Assembly: GCF_900089755.1 (NCBI RefSeq)
Contig: NZ_FLOC01000004.1
Location: 62,001-126,000, forward strand
Origin: Marinomonas aquimarina
Lineage (GTDB): Bacteria; Pseudomonadota; Gammaproteobacteria; Pseudomonadales; Marinomonadaceae
Length of the DNA stretch: 64,000 nucleotides
Direction: 5' to 3'
Positions 27,811-35,088 of this stretch are shown here, piece after piece. Each line of letters starts with the position of its first letter. The first letter of the stretch is position 1. A program made the translations under genes and the position numbers. The notes under the pieces were generated by a model that saw nothing but the letters and a program-made list of their open reading frames with translations, was not told the origin of the DNA and did no database searches.

Positions 27811-28125
27811 TCAACAAGTCGTCTTGTTGGCTATAAAAATTGGCTTGACATTGTTCGAATGTTTCTTTTCTGGCCTTGATAGAAGCTCACGCTGGAATGC
27901 CAACTGACGCAATTCATTCTCTCGAACACGCCTAGCAACTTCTGCCTGGGCTGGTAGCAATGGGAGCATCCCTTCAGCAATCGCGTCTGGGGCAGACTCT
28001 TGGCCACAGGACATCAAATGCTTCCATGGATCTTTAAGAAAGCGCTCGAACGTGATGCCAAATTCAATGATGCGGGCAGAGACGAAGATTTCGCCCCAGT
28101 ATTCAATGTAGGTGTCTTGGTACAT
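27811..28125 (-). CDS. Hypothetical ICE protein, 104 aa
   Basis: A 104-aa protein of unknown function. It starts with MYQDTYIEYWGEIFVSARI, is helical and charged in its second half (EVARRVRENELRQLAFQRELLSRP) and has no signal peptide. The ATG at 28125 is preceded by AGAGGA with eight bases of spacing, which supports a real gene. It lies between the exonuclease gene and the BREX island, same strand as both, and is probably a backbone gene. I do not recognise a family. Confidence 0.6.
   Translation of the reverse strand: MYQDTYIEYWGEIFVSARIIEFGITFERFLKDPWKHLMSCGQESAPDAIAEGMLPLLPAQAEVARRVRENELRQLAFQRELLSRPEKKHSNNVKPIFIANKTTC
27812..27829. promoter_or_regulatory. Inverted repeat upstream of brxR, candidate operator
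   Basis: Arms CAACAAG and CTTGTTG separated by four bases, about 110 bp upstream of the chosen brxR start and overlapping the last codons of the 104-aa gene. No T-tract follows in the minus direction, so a terminator is unlikely. Its position suits a BrxR-binding site, but the repeat is short. Confidence 0.35.
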
Positions 28126-28198
28126 GGAAAGATTCCTCTTGTTGGTTAAACCATGAGTTCACTTTCCATTTTCCAGAGGTTTTCAAATATGCAAGGGG

Positions 28199-29107
28199 CT
28201 ATGACAAAGCTTTAAATCGATTGCGGGCATCTTTGTAGTCATAGTGGGCATGTTCTGAGCCACGATGATACAAATCATCCAGGTAAGTTTGTTCCTGCGG
28301 CAACTCGTCTTCGCTGATTTCGCGCCACCAATGCTTGTTGGCACCTTTAACGCCGTCATGCCAACGGTAACCACGTTCTTTTAAATAGTCCTTTACGTCA
28401 AACGGCGCACCAAACGCACGAACTAACACAGTTCGCCTGTCTGCTTCAGACAACAAGTTTGCAACGGACTCGGGCAACAAATGGAACAACCAGGCCATCG
28501 CCAAACAATCGGTTGCGGCTCGGTGTCCTTCATAAAACCAACCTAAGCGAAGCAGCAGGTACTCAAGCTTTCGACTTTCAAAACCCAGCGCCTTCCAATC
28601 TATGCCACTGGCTGAACAGGCCCAAGATAGATGGCCTAATGCAGCAAACCGCTTTTCAAAGAAAGGACGATCAAACTGTGCATTGTGTGCAACCACCAGC
28701 GGATCATCGGATAACCAACTCGCTACCAGTGAATCATCAATGCGCTGGCCTCGCACCATGTCATCGGTAATACCGGTTAACTCTGTAATCAGCTCGGGGA
28801 TTGGCTTGCCGGGATCTTCATACAAACTGATCACATCAACAATCGACACAATCCGCTTAGCCGAGGGACTGTAAAGCACCTTAACCATACCAAGCTCAAT
28901 AATGGACTCGTCATCGGCAGACAGTCCGGTTGTCTCTGTATCGAGCAGCACCATTGGCTGTTCATCACCGACCACAGGAGATAGTTCAAGTGGCCAGGAC
29001 TGCGGCTCACGCGTTAATGGAATACGCTCCAGCAATCTAAAATCTTCTGGTCTGTCTGGGATATCCGCGAGGCGCTCTAGCGGAAATGGCGCAGGGGCTC
29101 TTGTCAT
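28199..29107 (-). CDS. DEDDh 3'-5' exonuclease (DnaQ/PolC epsilon-like)
   Basis: A 302-aa exonuclease with the DEDDh signature: LLDTETTGLS (motif I, near residue 54), HNAQFDRPFF (motif II, near 140), and GHRAATDCLAMAWL (motif III, His and Asp, near 193). A long C-terminal extension (about 230-302, with RGYRWHDG and NKHWWREI) is seen in ICE- and plasmid-borne homologues. Possible roles are processing of DNA during transfer or repair; its proximity to umuDC suggests DNA repair. The ATG at 29107 is preceded by GAGGA. It faces the 641-bp repeat-rich intergenic region. Confidence 0.85.
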   Translation of the reverse strand: MTRAPAPFPLERLADIPDRPEDFRLLERIPLTREPQSWPLELSPVVGDEQPMVLLDTETTGLSADDESIIELGMVKVLYSPSAKRIVSIVDVISLYEDPGKPIPELITELTGITDDMVRGQRIDDSLVASWLSDDPLVVAHNAQFDRPFFEKRFAALGHLSWACSASGIDWKALGFESRKLEYLLLRLGWFYEGHRAATDCLAMAWLFHLLPESVANLLSEADRRTVLVRAFGAPFDVKDYLKERGYRWHDGVKGANKHWWREISEDELPQEQTYLDDLYHRGSEHAHYDYKDARNRFKALS

Positions 29108-29702
29108 TGATGGTTCCTCTTCAATTCTATTGTTCGCTTTAGGTTATTTCACTGTGCCACAGGTTTTTCAGAATGCACCTTGAATACCTCTGCGTTTTTT
29201 TAATCTTTCTATTGGTTGAACCCATGTATGAAGGCTTTGGCTAAGCCTTTCAGAAAGCCTTAGCTAAACCGTTTAGGTAACCCTTACCGATACCCTTTAC
29301 GTATGGCTTAGCCAATCCCTTTTCAAACGGTTGAAAAAGGCTTTAACTGAGTTCGACTGAGCATTTTAATGATGCTCCTGACTTCGCTTTAAGCCAGTAA
29401 ATTCAATACGAAGCAGAATTTTACTAACTGTTTTTAAACCCTTTGCAAAGGGTTCAACAAGCCTTGTCTGACGGTTACTTGACCCATGCATTAACCAGTA
29501 GCAGTAACAGGATCAGTAACAGAAACAAGAGCAGTAGGCAGAAGCAGTATTGTCCAAGCCTTGCAGGCTTTGACGAGGGCGAGCGATCCCCCCACATCTA
29601 GTTTTTCAACACAAAAAAGAAATCACCGACAACACAGCGTCTTACTCGAACAACTACAGTTTTACCTACAATTTTACTTGTAGAAATCAGCATAGCATTA
29701 GA
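29108..29702. repeat. Repeat-rich non-coding region (iteron-like 12-mers, palindrome, CAGTA repeats)
   Basis: No credible gene. Seen in order: an imperfect palindrome centred on CTTTCAGAAAG (about 29,231-29,270); six head-to-tail degenerate 12-mers at 29,254-29,325 with consensus near WAACCCTTTAGG; a perfect 18-bp palindrome AACCCTTTGCAAAGGGTT at 29,437-29,454; a purine-rich stretch with repeated CAGTA/CAGAA at 29,496-29,552; and AAGCCTTGCAGGCTT at about 29,556-29,570. Iterons next to palindromes are typical of replication or transfer origins, or of leading-region promoters that fold as single-stranded DNA. Function is not established. Confidence 0.5.
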
Positions 29703-29722
29703 TACTGTATAAACAAACAGTA
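29703..29722. promoter_or_regulatory. LexA (SOS) box upstream of umuDC
   Basis: The 20-mer TACTGTATAAACAAACAGTA fits the gammaproteobacterial SOS box (CTGT, eight bases, ACAG, with matching flanks). It lies 26 bases before the umuD start. It predicts LexA repression and DNA-damage induction of umuDC. Confidence 0.85.
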
Positions 29723-29748
29723 TTAATTATGATTTTTCGAGGTTCGTC

Positions 29749-30198
29749 ATGAGTGTCTCGCTGATAGGCCGTAGCGGCGCACTTGCCTTCATCAAAGCCA
29801 AGCGCCTTCGTATTCCATTGTTCATGGAACGTGTTTCTGCTGGTTTTCCCTCCCCAGCGCAGGATTATGTTGAGCAAACGCTCGACCTCAACGAGCTGTG
29901 CATCAAGCGACCAGCTGCAACGTTCTTTGTGCGTGTTGAAGGTGATTCAATGATTGATGCCGGGATTCACCCAGATGATATTTTGGTGGTTGATCGCTCT
30001 GTCCAAGCAGAACACGGTGACATTGTCATCGCTGGTATCCATGGTGAACTCACGGTAAAGGAGCTTCAACTAAGGCCGTGCGTCATGCTGATCCCAAGAA
30101 ACCAGGTGTATGAGCCCATTCATATTCCTGAAGGGACAGAGTTAGAGATATTTGGTGTGGTCACCAATGTGGTGCGAAACATGCGCCGTAAGTCGTGA
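29749..30198 (+). CDS. umuD: UmuD-like translesion polymerase subunit (RumA-type)
   Basis: A 149-aa S24-family self-cleaving protein. The cleavage pair is Ala31-Gly32 in SAGFPSP; the catalytic Ser67 is in GDSMIDAG and the catalytic Lys104 in LTVKEL. After RecA-stimulated self-cleavage it partners UmuC to form DNA polymerase V. Its stop is eight bases before the umuC start. It matches rumA, found near mobI in SXT/R391 ICEs. A LexA box precedes it. Confidence 0.93.
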   Translation: MSVSLIGRSGALAFIKAKRLRIPLFMERVSAGFPSPAQDYVEQTLDLNELCIKRPAATFFVRVEGDSMIDAGIHPDDILVVDRSVQAEHGDIVIAGIHGELTVKELQLRPCVMLIPRNQVYEPIHIPEGTELEIFGVVTNVVRNMRRKS

Positions 30199-30205
30199 CT
30201 ATCCC

Positions 30206-31474
30206 ATGCCAGTATTTGCCTTGGTGGACTGCAACAACTTTTACGCCAGTTGTGAGAAGCTGTTTCGTCCTGATTTAAAAGATACGCCGATTGTGGTGCT
30301 GTCCAACAATGACGGCTGCGTGGTTGCACGGTCGCGTGAAGCTAAGTTACTCGGTATTAAAATGGGCGTACCCGTCTTTCAAATCAAAGCTGAAATGCAG
30401 CGTCATGGTATTTTGGCATTCTCGTCCAACTATGCACTGTATGCAGATTTAAGCAGTCGAGTGATGCGCACTTTGGAAGAGATGGCACCACGAGTAGAGG
30501 TTTACTCCATTGACGAAGCGTTTTTGGACTTAACCGGTATTGAGTCTGCCATATCTCTTGTCGAGTTCGGACAACAAGTGCGAGAGCGCATAGGCCACTG
30601 GATTGGGATCACCGTCTGTGTAGGCATTGCACCGACAAAAACACTCGCCAAACTGGCAAACCATGCCGCCAAAAAGTATCTCGCCACTCAGGGGGTTGTA
30701 GACCTGACCAATCCAGATCGGCAACGTCGATTGCTCGCATTAGTCCCGGTTGATGATGTTTGGGGCGTTGGTAGACGGCTTTCTAAGCGTTTAAATGCGT
30801 TGGGTATCACCACAGCCTTAGATCTAGCCAATGCCTCTCCTAGGGCCATCAGAGACCAGTTTTCAGTAGTTTTAGAGAGAACCGTCAGAGAGCTCAATGG
30901 TGAGTCGTGCATTGAACTTGAAGAGATCCCGCCAACCAAGAAGCAAATCGTCTGTAGCCGTTCATTTGGCGCAAAAGTGACGCACTTTGAATTGTTGCGT
31001 GAAGCCGTATGCGAATACGCAACCCGCGCCACTGAGAAGCTTCGCAAAGAACAGCAGCAAGCCAAAGTGCTGACCGTGTTTATACGTACCAGCCCCTTTA
31101 AGGACAACGAGCCGCAGTACAGCAACTCTGCATCGGGTGAGTTGCTGATCCCCAGTTGCGATACGCGTGATTTTATCGAGCTGGCCAATCATTTACTCAA
31201 GCGAATTTGGAAGGATGGTTTTCGTTATACTAAAGCGGGCGTCATGCTGTCTGACTTTTACGATCCTGGCATGTTTCAACCAGGACTATTCGATGAAGTA
31301 TCGACCCGGTCTAATAGCCAGCAGTTAATGTCTGTATTGGACACCATTAACCAAAGCGGTGCCGGAAAGGTTTTCTTTGCTGGACAAGGTACGAAGAAAG
31401 ATTGGTCGATGAAGCGAGAGCATTTGTCTCCCGCCTACACAACACGCTGGGACCAGTTGCCGCGAGTGAAGTAG
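30206..31474 (+). CDS. umuC: UmuC-like Y-family DNA polymerase (RumB-type)
   Basis: 422 aa from ATG 30206 (MPVFALVDCNNFYASCE), which matches the family start; the in-frame ATG at 30152 lies inside umuD and is rejected. Y-family catalytic residues are in LVDCNNFY and SIDEAFLD; VWGVGRRLSKRL is the helix-hairpin-helix, and the little-finger domain follows. Translesion synthesis raises survival and mutation after damage. Unlike SXT itself, where rumB is interrupted by resistance cargo, this copy is complete. Confidence 0.95.
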   Translation: MPVFALVDCNNFYASCEKLFRPDLKDTPIVVLSNNDGCVVARSREAKLLGIKMGVPVFQIKAEMQRHGILAFSSNYALYADLSSRVMRTLEEMAPRVEVYSIDEAFLDLTGIESAISLVEFGQQVRERIGHWIGITVCVGIAPTKTLAKLANHAAKKYLATQGVVDLTNPDRQRRLLALVPVDDVWGVGRRLSKRLNALGITTALDLANASPRAIRDQFSVVLERTVRELNGESCIELEEIPPTKKQIVCSRSFGAKVTHFELLREAVCEYATRATEKLRKEQQQAKVLTVFIRTSPFKDNEPQYSNSASGELLIPSCDTRDFIELANHLLKRIWKDGFRYTKAGVMLSDFYDPGMFQPGLFDEVSTRSNSQQLMSVLDTINQSGAGKVFFAGQGTKKDWSMKREHLSPAYTTRWDQLPRVK

Positions 31475-31484
31475 CGCAGTTAAC

Positions 31485-31928
31485 TCAATAGGCATTCACT
31501 CTGCGACGCAGCATGTTGAGCTTATCAACCTGGCGTCGAATATCACTGAAAAATTCTTCTTTCTCTATGGCCAGCGCTAACTCCCATTCTTTGGCCAAAC
31601 CTTGGCAGTCCAAAAATGAGTATCTCAGCTTCGTCTTTGAGATACGCAGCCCCTTGCTAAAGACCACGCGTTTACCTCGTTGACCGTGAAAACTGTTGAT
31701 GTACCACTCTATGCCAAAGCCATACTTAAAGTCTCTGATACGGACACCAAGCAGACCCCAGTCTTTAAAGGGCTCATTCTCTCGAACCTTGTAATGGGTA
31801 ACCCAAAAGTCATCAACTTCGGCTCGTGCCAGCGCTTTTAGCCTGTCTGTTTCTTGCTGAAGTAAATCTGATACCTCTGCTTTCCATTGTTCATTGACGA
31901 TTTCTACCAAACCAATTTCCCCATCCAA
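31485..31928 (-). CDS. mobI: MobI-like mobilisation protein
   Basis: A 147-aa protein with an N-terminal helical region, then FKDWGLLGVRIRDFKYGFGIEWYINSFHG and a basic KRVVFSKGLRISKTKLRYS. This pattern (small helical N-part, GxxGxRxR, IEWYxN) is what I recall of MobI(A/C) proteins, auxiliary factors that act with TraI at oriT in SXT/R391 and IncA/C elements. The location supports it: it converges on umuC and is divergent from the ParM gene, across the intergenic region where SXT has oriT. Similarity is from memory, not alignment. Confidence 0.68.
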   Translation of the reverse strand: MDGEIGLVEIVNEQWKAEVSDLLQQETDRLKALARAEVDDFWVTHYKVRENEPFKDWGLLGVRIRDFKYGFGIEWYINSFHGQRGKRVVFSKGLRISKTKLRYSFLDCQGLAKEWELALAIEKEEFFSDIRRQVDKLNMLRRRVNAY

Positions 31929-32300
31929 TTAACCCCAAAAGCCAAAACCACTATCCGTTTGGCTTTTGGATCGAAACGCCAAACGTAAAACTGCGGTAAC
32001 AATCACTGTTTAGCGTCTCGATATAAATCAACTCGCTTAATCCCATACCTGACAAGGGATACAGCCCGATTTCACATAAAAATGCCTGAAAAGACGTATC
32101 GCCATGAAGATACAAACCGTTTGGCAAGTTCAGGCCAGAATGCAAACGACGTTTGGCGTCTCGATTTTTTTGGCTAGGTCATCCGCCGCCAAACAGAGCC
32201 TATTCTCATACTTTTGCGAAAATGCAATAGGCAGATAGATGAAAGGATTTGTCACCTTTCTGCCCACCGCCAGTGCACCGAATCCTGATAATGACATTTG
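31929..32300. other. Candidate origin of transfer (oriT)
   Basis: Non-coding region between mobI and the partition gene, the oriT position in SXT. It has a perfect 12-bp inverted repeat CCAAAAGCCAAA / TTTGGCTTTTGG (31,935-31,946 and 31,958-31,969). A 15-mer occurs three times: inverted at 31,970-31,984 and direct at 32,008-32,022 and 32,151-32,165 (consensus GTTTGGCGTCTCGAT, at most one mismatch each). The octamer CGTTTGGC occurs four times (31,956; 31,978 inverted; 32,118; 32,150). The first two 15-mers could form a stem with a 23-base loop. The nick site is not identified. Confidence 0.6.
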
Positions 32301-32304
32301 AGTG

Positions 32305-32379
32305 AACCGCCAGAGCACTTGGACATACCCAAGCGTGACCAGTGCGGTTGATTGAAAACCGTTAGAGCACTTTGAGTGC
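32305..32379. promoter_or_regulatory. Partition-gene promoter region with centromere-like repeats
   Basis: Direct repeat AACCGccAGAGCACTT (32,305-32,320) and AACCGttAGAGCACTT (32,357-32,372), 52 bp apart. The second copy runs into a perfect hairpin GCACT-TTG-AGTGC at 32,367-32,379, three bases before the AGGAG of the ParM gene. ParMRC systems place centromere repeats over the par promoter, so these are candidate ParR-binding sites that also repress the operon. Confidence 0.5.
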
Positions 32380-32392
32380 ACAGGAGATAAGT

Positions 32393-33367
32393 ATGTTTGT
32401 ACTAGGCGTAGATATCGGTTACTCGAACCTGAAGCTGGCAATTGGCCAATCAGGCAGTGAACCGAAAACCATTATTCTGCCTGCGGGTGCCGGTCCTGCG
32501 GATCGTATGCCAGAGCGTATCGGTGGGGGCGATGATGACACTTGTTTGTATGTATCTGTCGATAATGAGCGTTGGGCCGCTGGTGTGCCTGCTGGACGCC
32601 TTCAAGGCTGGGAACGAGAGCTTCACCCGGAGTATCCCACCACAAAAACCTATAAGGCGCTTTTTCATGCCGCCTTGTTAATGGCTGAAACAGAATCCAT
32701 CGATTTGGTTGTCACTGGATTACCTGTTTCCCAGTTTCATGAACCACAACGTAAGTCTGACCTTGTGCAGCGTTTAAAAGGTGTCCATCAAGTGACGCCT
32801 AAGCGCAGCATCACTGTTCATGACGTCAAAGTGCTGCCGCAGCCTGCCGGTGCCTATATGGATCTGGTTCAAACAGGTGGTGATTTGGGCTTGATTGAAG
32901 AAGGTCGCGTCGTCGTCATAGATCCGGGCTTCTTCTCTGTTGACTGGGTTGCCCTTGAGGCCGGAGAAATTCGCTACAGCTCATCAGGAACCAGTCTTCA
33001 GGCAATGTCCGTGCTACTGGAAACGATTGATAAGCTGATTTCAGAAGATCATGGTGCCAAAGTCGGAATGGATCGACTTGAAAAAGCCATGAGAACCGGC
33101 GACTTGCAGGTGCTGCTATTTGGAGAAAAAGTCGATATTTCACCTTATCTGAATGCTGCCATGAAAAAGGTAGCGCCTGTTGCTCTTACAGCCATGCGCC
33201 AATCCATGCGTGACGAAAGCATCAATGCGGACTTGGTATTGATCGCCGGAGGTGGAGCCATGGCTTATAAGGAAGCGGCCAAGGAGATTTTTTCACGAAG
33301 CAAGATCATCGTGCCGGAACAGTCTGTTTTGGCGAACGTCCGAGGCTTCTGGTTTTATGGGGCCTGA
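32393..33367 (+). CDS. parM: ParM/SrpM-type actin-like partition ATPase
   Basis: 324 aa from ATG 32393, seven bases after AGGAG; an in-frame ATG at 32372 is less likely. The actin-fold phosphate-1 motif is VDIGYSNLKLAIG (residues 5-17). Phosphate-2 is VVVIDPGFFSVDW (about 176-188), and the adenosine motif is LVLIAGGGAMAY near 290. Such filament-forming ATPases segregate low-copy plasmids; SXT/R391 ICEs carry an srpMRC locus that stabilises the excised circle. It is followed by a small adaptor-like gene and int in one apparent operon. Confidence 0.85.
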   Translation: MFVLGVDIGYSNLKLAIGQSGSEPKTIILPAGAGPADRMPERIGGGDDDTCLYVSVDNERWAAGVPAGRLQGWERELHPEYPTTKTYKALFHAALLMAETESIDLVVTGLPVSQFHEPQRKSDLVQRLKGVHQVTPKRSITVHDVKVLPQPAGAYMDLVQTGGDLGLIEEGRVVVIDPGFFSVDWVALEAGEIRYSSSGTSLQAMSVLLETIDKLISEDHGAKVGMDRLEKAMRTGDLQVLLFGEKVDISPYLNAAMKKVAPVALTAMRQSMRDESINADLVLIAGGGAMAYKEAAKEIFSRSKIIVPEQSVLANVRGFWFYGA

Positions 33368-33369
33368 TT

Positions 33370-33639
33370 ATGAGAGTTGTCGTCAACATTCCCCCAGGGA
33401 GCCACCCTGAACTGCTCAAAGAATTAGAAAAGACGCCGCCACGGGAACGCGCTGAGCGTCTGCGGATGCTGGCCACCTTTGGGTTAATTCACATGAGCCA
33501 ACCCAATCTATCCACGACATCTGTACCGGTGGATGGTCTTGCACCAGATGGTGAAGTTACTTCTGAGAGTACAGCGCCAGAACCCAAAGCAGAATCACGT
33601 AAACAATCATTAAAATCAAAACTAGGGCTGGGCTTATAA
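33370..33639 (+). CDS. Small ParR/StbB-like adaptor protein
   Basis: 89 aa. The N-terminal half (VVVNIPPGSHPELLKELEKTPPRERAERLRMLATFG) looks like a ribbon-helix-helix domain: a short beta strand and two helices. The C-terminal half is a disordered, Pro/Ser/Thr/Glu-rich tail ending in a basic KQSLKSKLGLGL. This matches the architecture of ParR/StbB/SrpR adaptors, which bind the centromere through the RHH and ParM through the tail. It starts two bases after parM and ends one base before int. Confidence 0.65.
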   Translation: MRVVVNIPPGSHPELLKELEKTPPRERAERLRMLATFGLIHMSQPNLSTTSVPVDGLAPDGEVTSESTAPEPKAESRKQSLKSKLGLGL

Positions 33640-33640
33640 C

Positions 33641-34882
33641 ATGGCGTTATCAGTTAGCTGGCTCGATGCCAGGTTAAATAAAGAAGCAAAAGAAACCGTA
33701 GTAAAAGCCGACCGAGATGGGCTAAGTGCTCGGGTATCGCCCAAGGGCAAAATTGTTTTTCAGTTTCGTTATCGTTTCGATGGCAAGCAACAGCGGGTAG
33801 ACATTGGTACTTACCCACTTATGAAGCTTGCTGAAGCCAGGAATGAGCTGGATAGGTTAAGGGCAGTACTTGATCAAGGTCGAAACCCCAAGCTCTACCT
33901 ACAGCAGGAACGGGCTAAGTATTCTGCTAATCAAAGCTTCGAATCGATTTTTCGAGACTGGATAGACTCTGCCGGTAAGCAAGGGCTAAAGGAGAAAACG
34001 TGGCACTACCAAAAACGCAGCAGTGAAATATATTTGCTGCCCCGACTTGGCAAGTACCCATTAACTGACATCAATGAATTGTCCTTAAGAAACTGTCTTC
34101 GTGAGGTTTCGGAGTCGTCCCCTTCAAACACAGAGCGTCTGGTGTCTGTGCTGCACAAGTTTTATGACTGGCTGATTGATGAACAAATTTTGGAAATTAA
34201 CGCTGCCGCTGGGATCACAGCAAAAAAGGTTGGCGGTAAGAAAGGCAAACGAACTCGGGTGCTAAATGACAACGAGATCAGGATACTTTGGCGCTATTTG
34301 CATGAGTCAAAAATCACTGAGAAGAATCGCATCTACATAAAACTGCTTCTCTTATTGGGAGGGCGCAAGGGCGAACTCATTCAAGCTGAAAAGCATCACT
34401 TTGATTTGCAATCAGCAATGTGGACAGTGCCTATAGAGATCCGCAAACAAGGTGAGAAAATTGGAGCGCCAATCATGCGGCCATTGATTAGGCCTGCTAT
34501 TGAGCTGATTGAACTGGCGATGCAGATGAGTAAATCAACTTACTTGTTTCCCGCTAACGGACAAGAAGAGCTTGCCACAAATGGCTTTGATACCACTATT
34601 CCTAACAATGTGAAAATCTGGGCTCGCAGGTCGCTTGGTATTGAGATGGAACACTGGTCTATGCATGATCTTCGCAGAACGATGCGAACGCGAATGTCAG
34701 CCATCACCACGCAAGAAGTTGCCGAGTTGATGATTGGCCACAGCAAAAAAGGGTTGGATGCTATCTACAACCAATATCAGTACCTGGATGAAATGCGTCA
34801 TGCTTACGACGTTTGGTATCAACAGCTAGAGACCATCATCGAGCCGACAGGCTTTCCGTTCAACTGGCGTTTCGGACAATAA
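33641..34882 (+). CDS. int: Site-specific tyrosine integrase (P4/SXT type)
   Basis: A 413-aa integrase that recombines attP with the prfC attachment site. The N-terminal DUF4102 arm-binding domain (about 1-90) is followed by a core-binding domain (about 100-190) and the catalytic domain with Arg242 (GGRKGE), His342 and Arg345 (HDLRR), His367 (GHS) and nucleophile Tyr376 (AIYNQY). Length equals the SXT integrase, and the prfC remnant next door fits its target. ATG 33641 is one base after the previous stop, so int is at least partly co-transcribed with the partition genes. Confidence 0.95.
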   Translation: MALSVSWLDARLNKEAKETVVKADRDGLSARVSPKGKIVFQFRYRFDGKQQRVDIGTYPLMKLAEARNELDRLRAVLDQGRNPKLYLQQERAKYSANQSFESIFRDWIDSAGKQGLKEKTWHYQKRSSEIYLLPRLGKYPLTDINELSLRNCLREVSESSPSNTERLVSVLHKFYDWLIDEQILEINAAAGITAKKVGGKKGKRTRVLNDNEIRILWRYLHESKITEKNRIYIKLLLLLGGRKGELIQAEKHHFDLQSAMWTVPIEIRKQGEKIGAPIMRPLIRPAIELIELAMQMSKSTYLFPANGQEELATNGFDTTIPNNVKIWARRSLGIEMEHWSMHDLRRTMRTRMSAITTQEVAELMIGHSKKGLDAIYNQYQYLDEMRHAYDVWYQQLETIIEPTGFPFNWRFGQ

Positions 34883-34908
34883 AAGAAAGAGGCTCAGTCC
34901 TCTTTCTT
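34883..34908. terminator. Bidirectional terminator between int and xis
   Basis: Perfect 10-bp stem AAGAAAGAGG / CCTCTTTCTT with a six-base loop, right after the int stop. The same bases encode the last residues of xis (KKED and stop) on the other strand, so one sequence serves as coding end and hairpin. Confidence 0.65.
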
Positions 34909-35088
34909 CTCATACTCTTCTAGGTCTTCAATGTGCCAAAGCTTGTTTCGTGTATTTCGGTTGATACGAGGTTGCGGCAAGCTGCCATCTTTTATTCTTC
35001 GCCAGAGCGTCGTATAGCTTATGTGGTAACGAGCCATCACTTCGTAAGATGTTAGAAAAGGGGTTACCTGGTGCGCTACTGCTGTCAT
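34894..35088 (-). CDS. xis: AlpA/HTH_17-type excisionase (Xis)
   Basis: 64 aa from ATG 35088, seven bases after AGGAG (in-frame ATGs at 35109 and 35094 lie before or against that site). It has one helix-turn-helix of the MerR/AlpA type: SYEVMARYHISYTTLWRRIKDG followed by LPQPRINRNTRNKLWHIEDLEEY, with the typical wing and final recognition segment. Such recombination directionality factors bend attP and steer Int toward excision. It is convergent with int, next to the attachment region, as in SXT. Confidence 0.88.
   Translation of the reverse strand: MTAVAHQVTPFLTSYEVMARYHISYTTLWRRIKDGSLPQPRINRNTRNKLWHIEDLEEYEKKED

Noticed and set aside
29254-29325. CRISPR array as an explanation of the tandem repeats
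   Set aside because: The units are 12 bp, degenerate and have no spacers; no cas genes are present.
31951-32145. 64-aa minus-strand open frame in the mobI-parM interval
   Set aside because: It overlaps the inverted repeats and 15-mers, has no good ribosome site, and shows no protein-like pattern; the repeats explain the sequence better.
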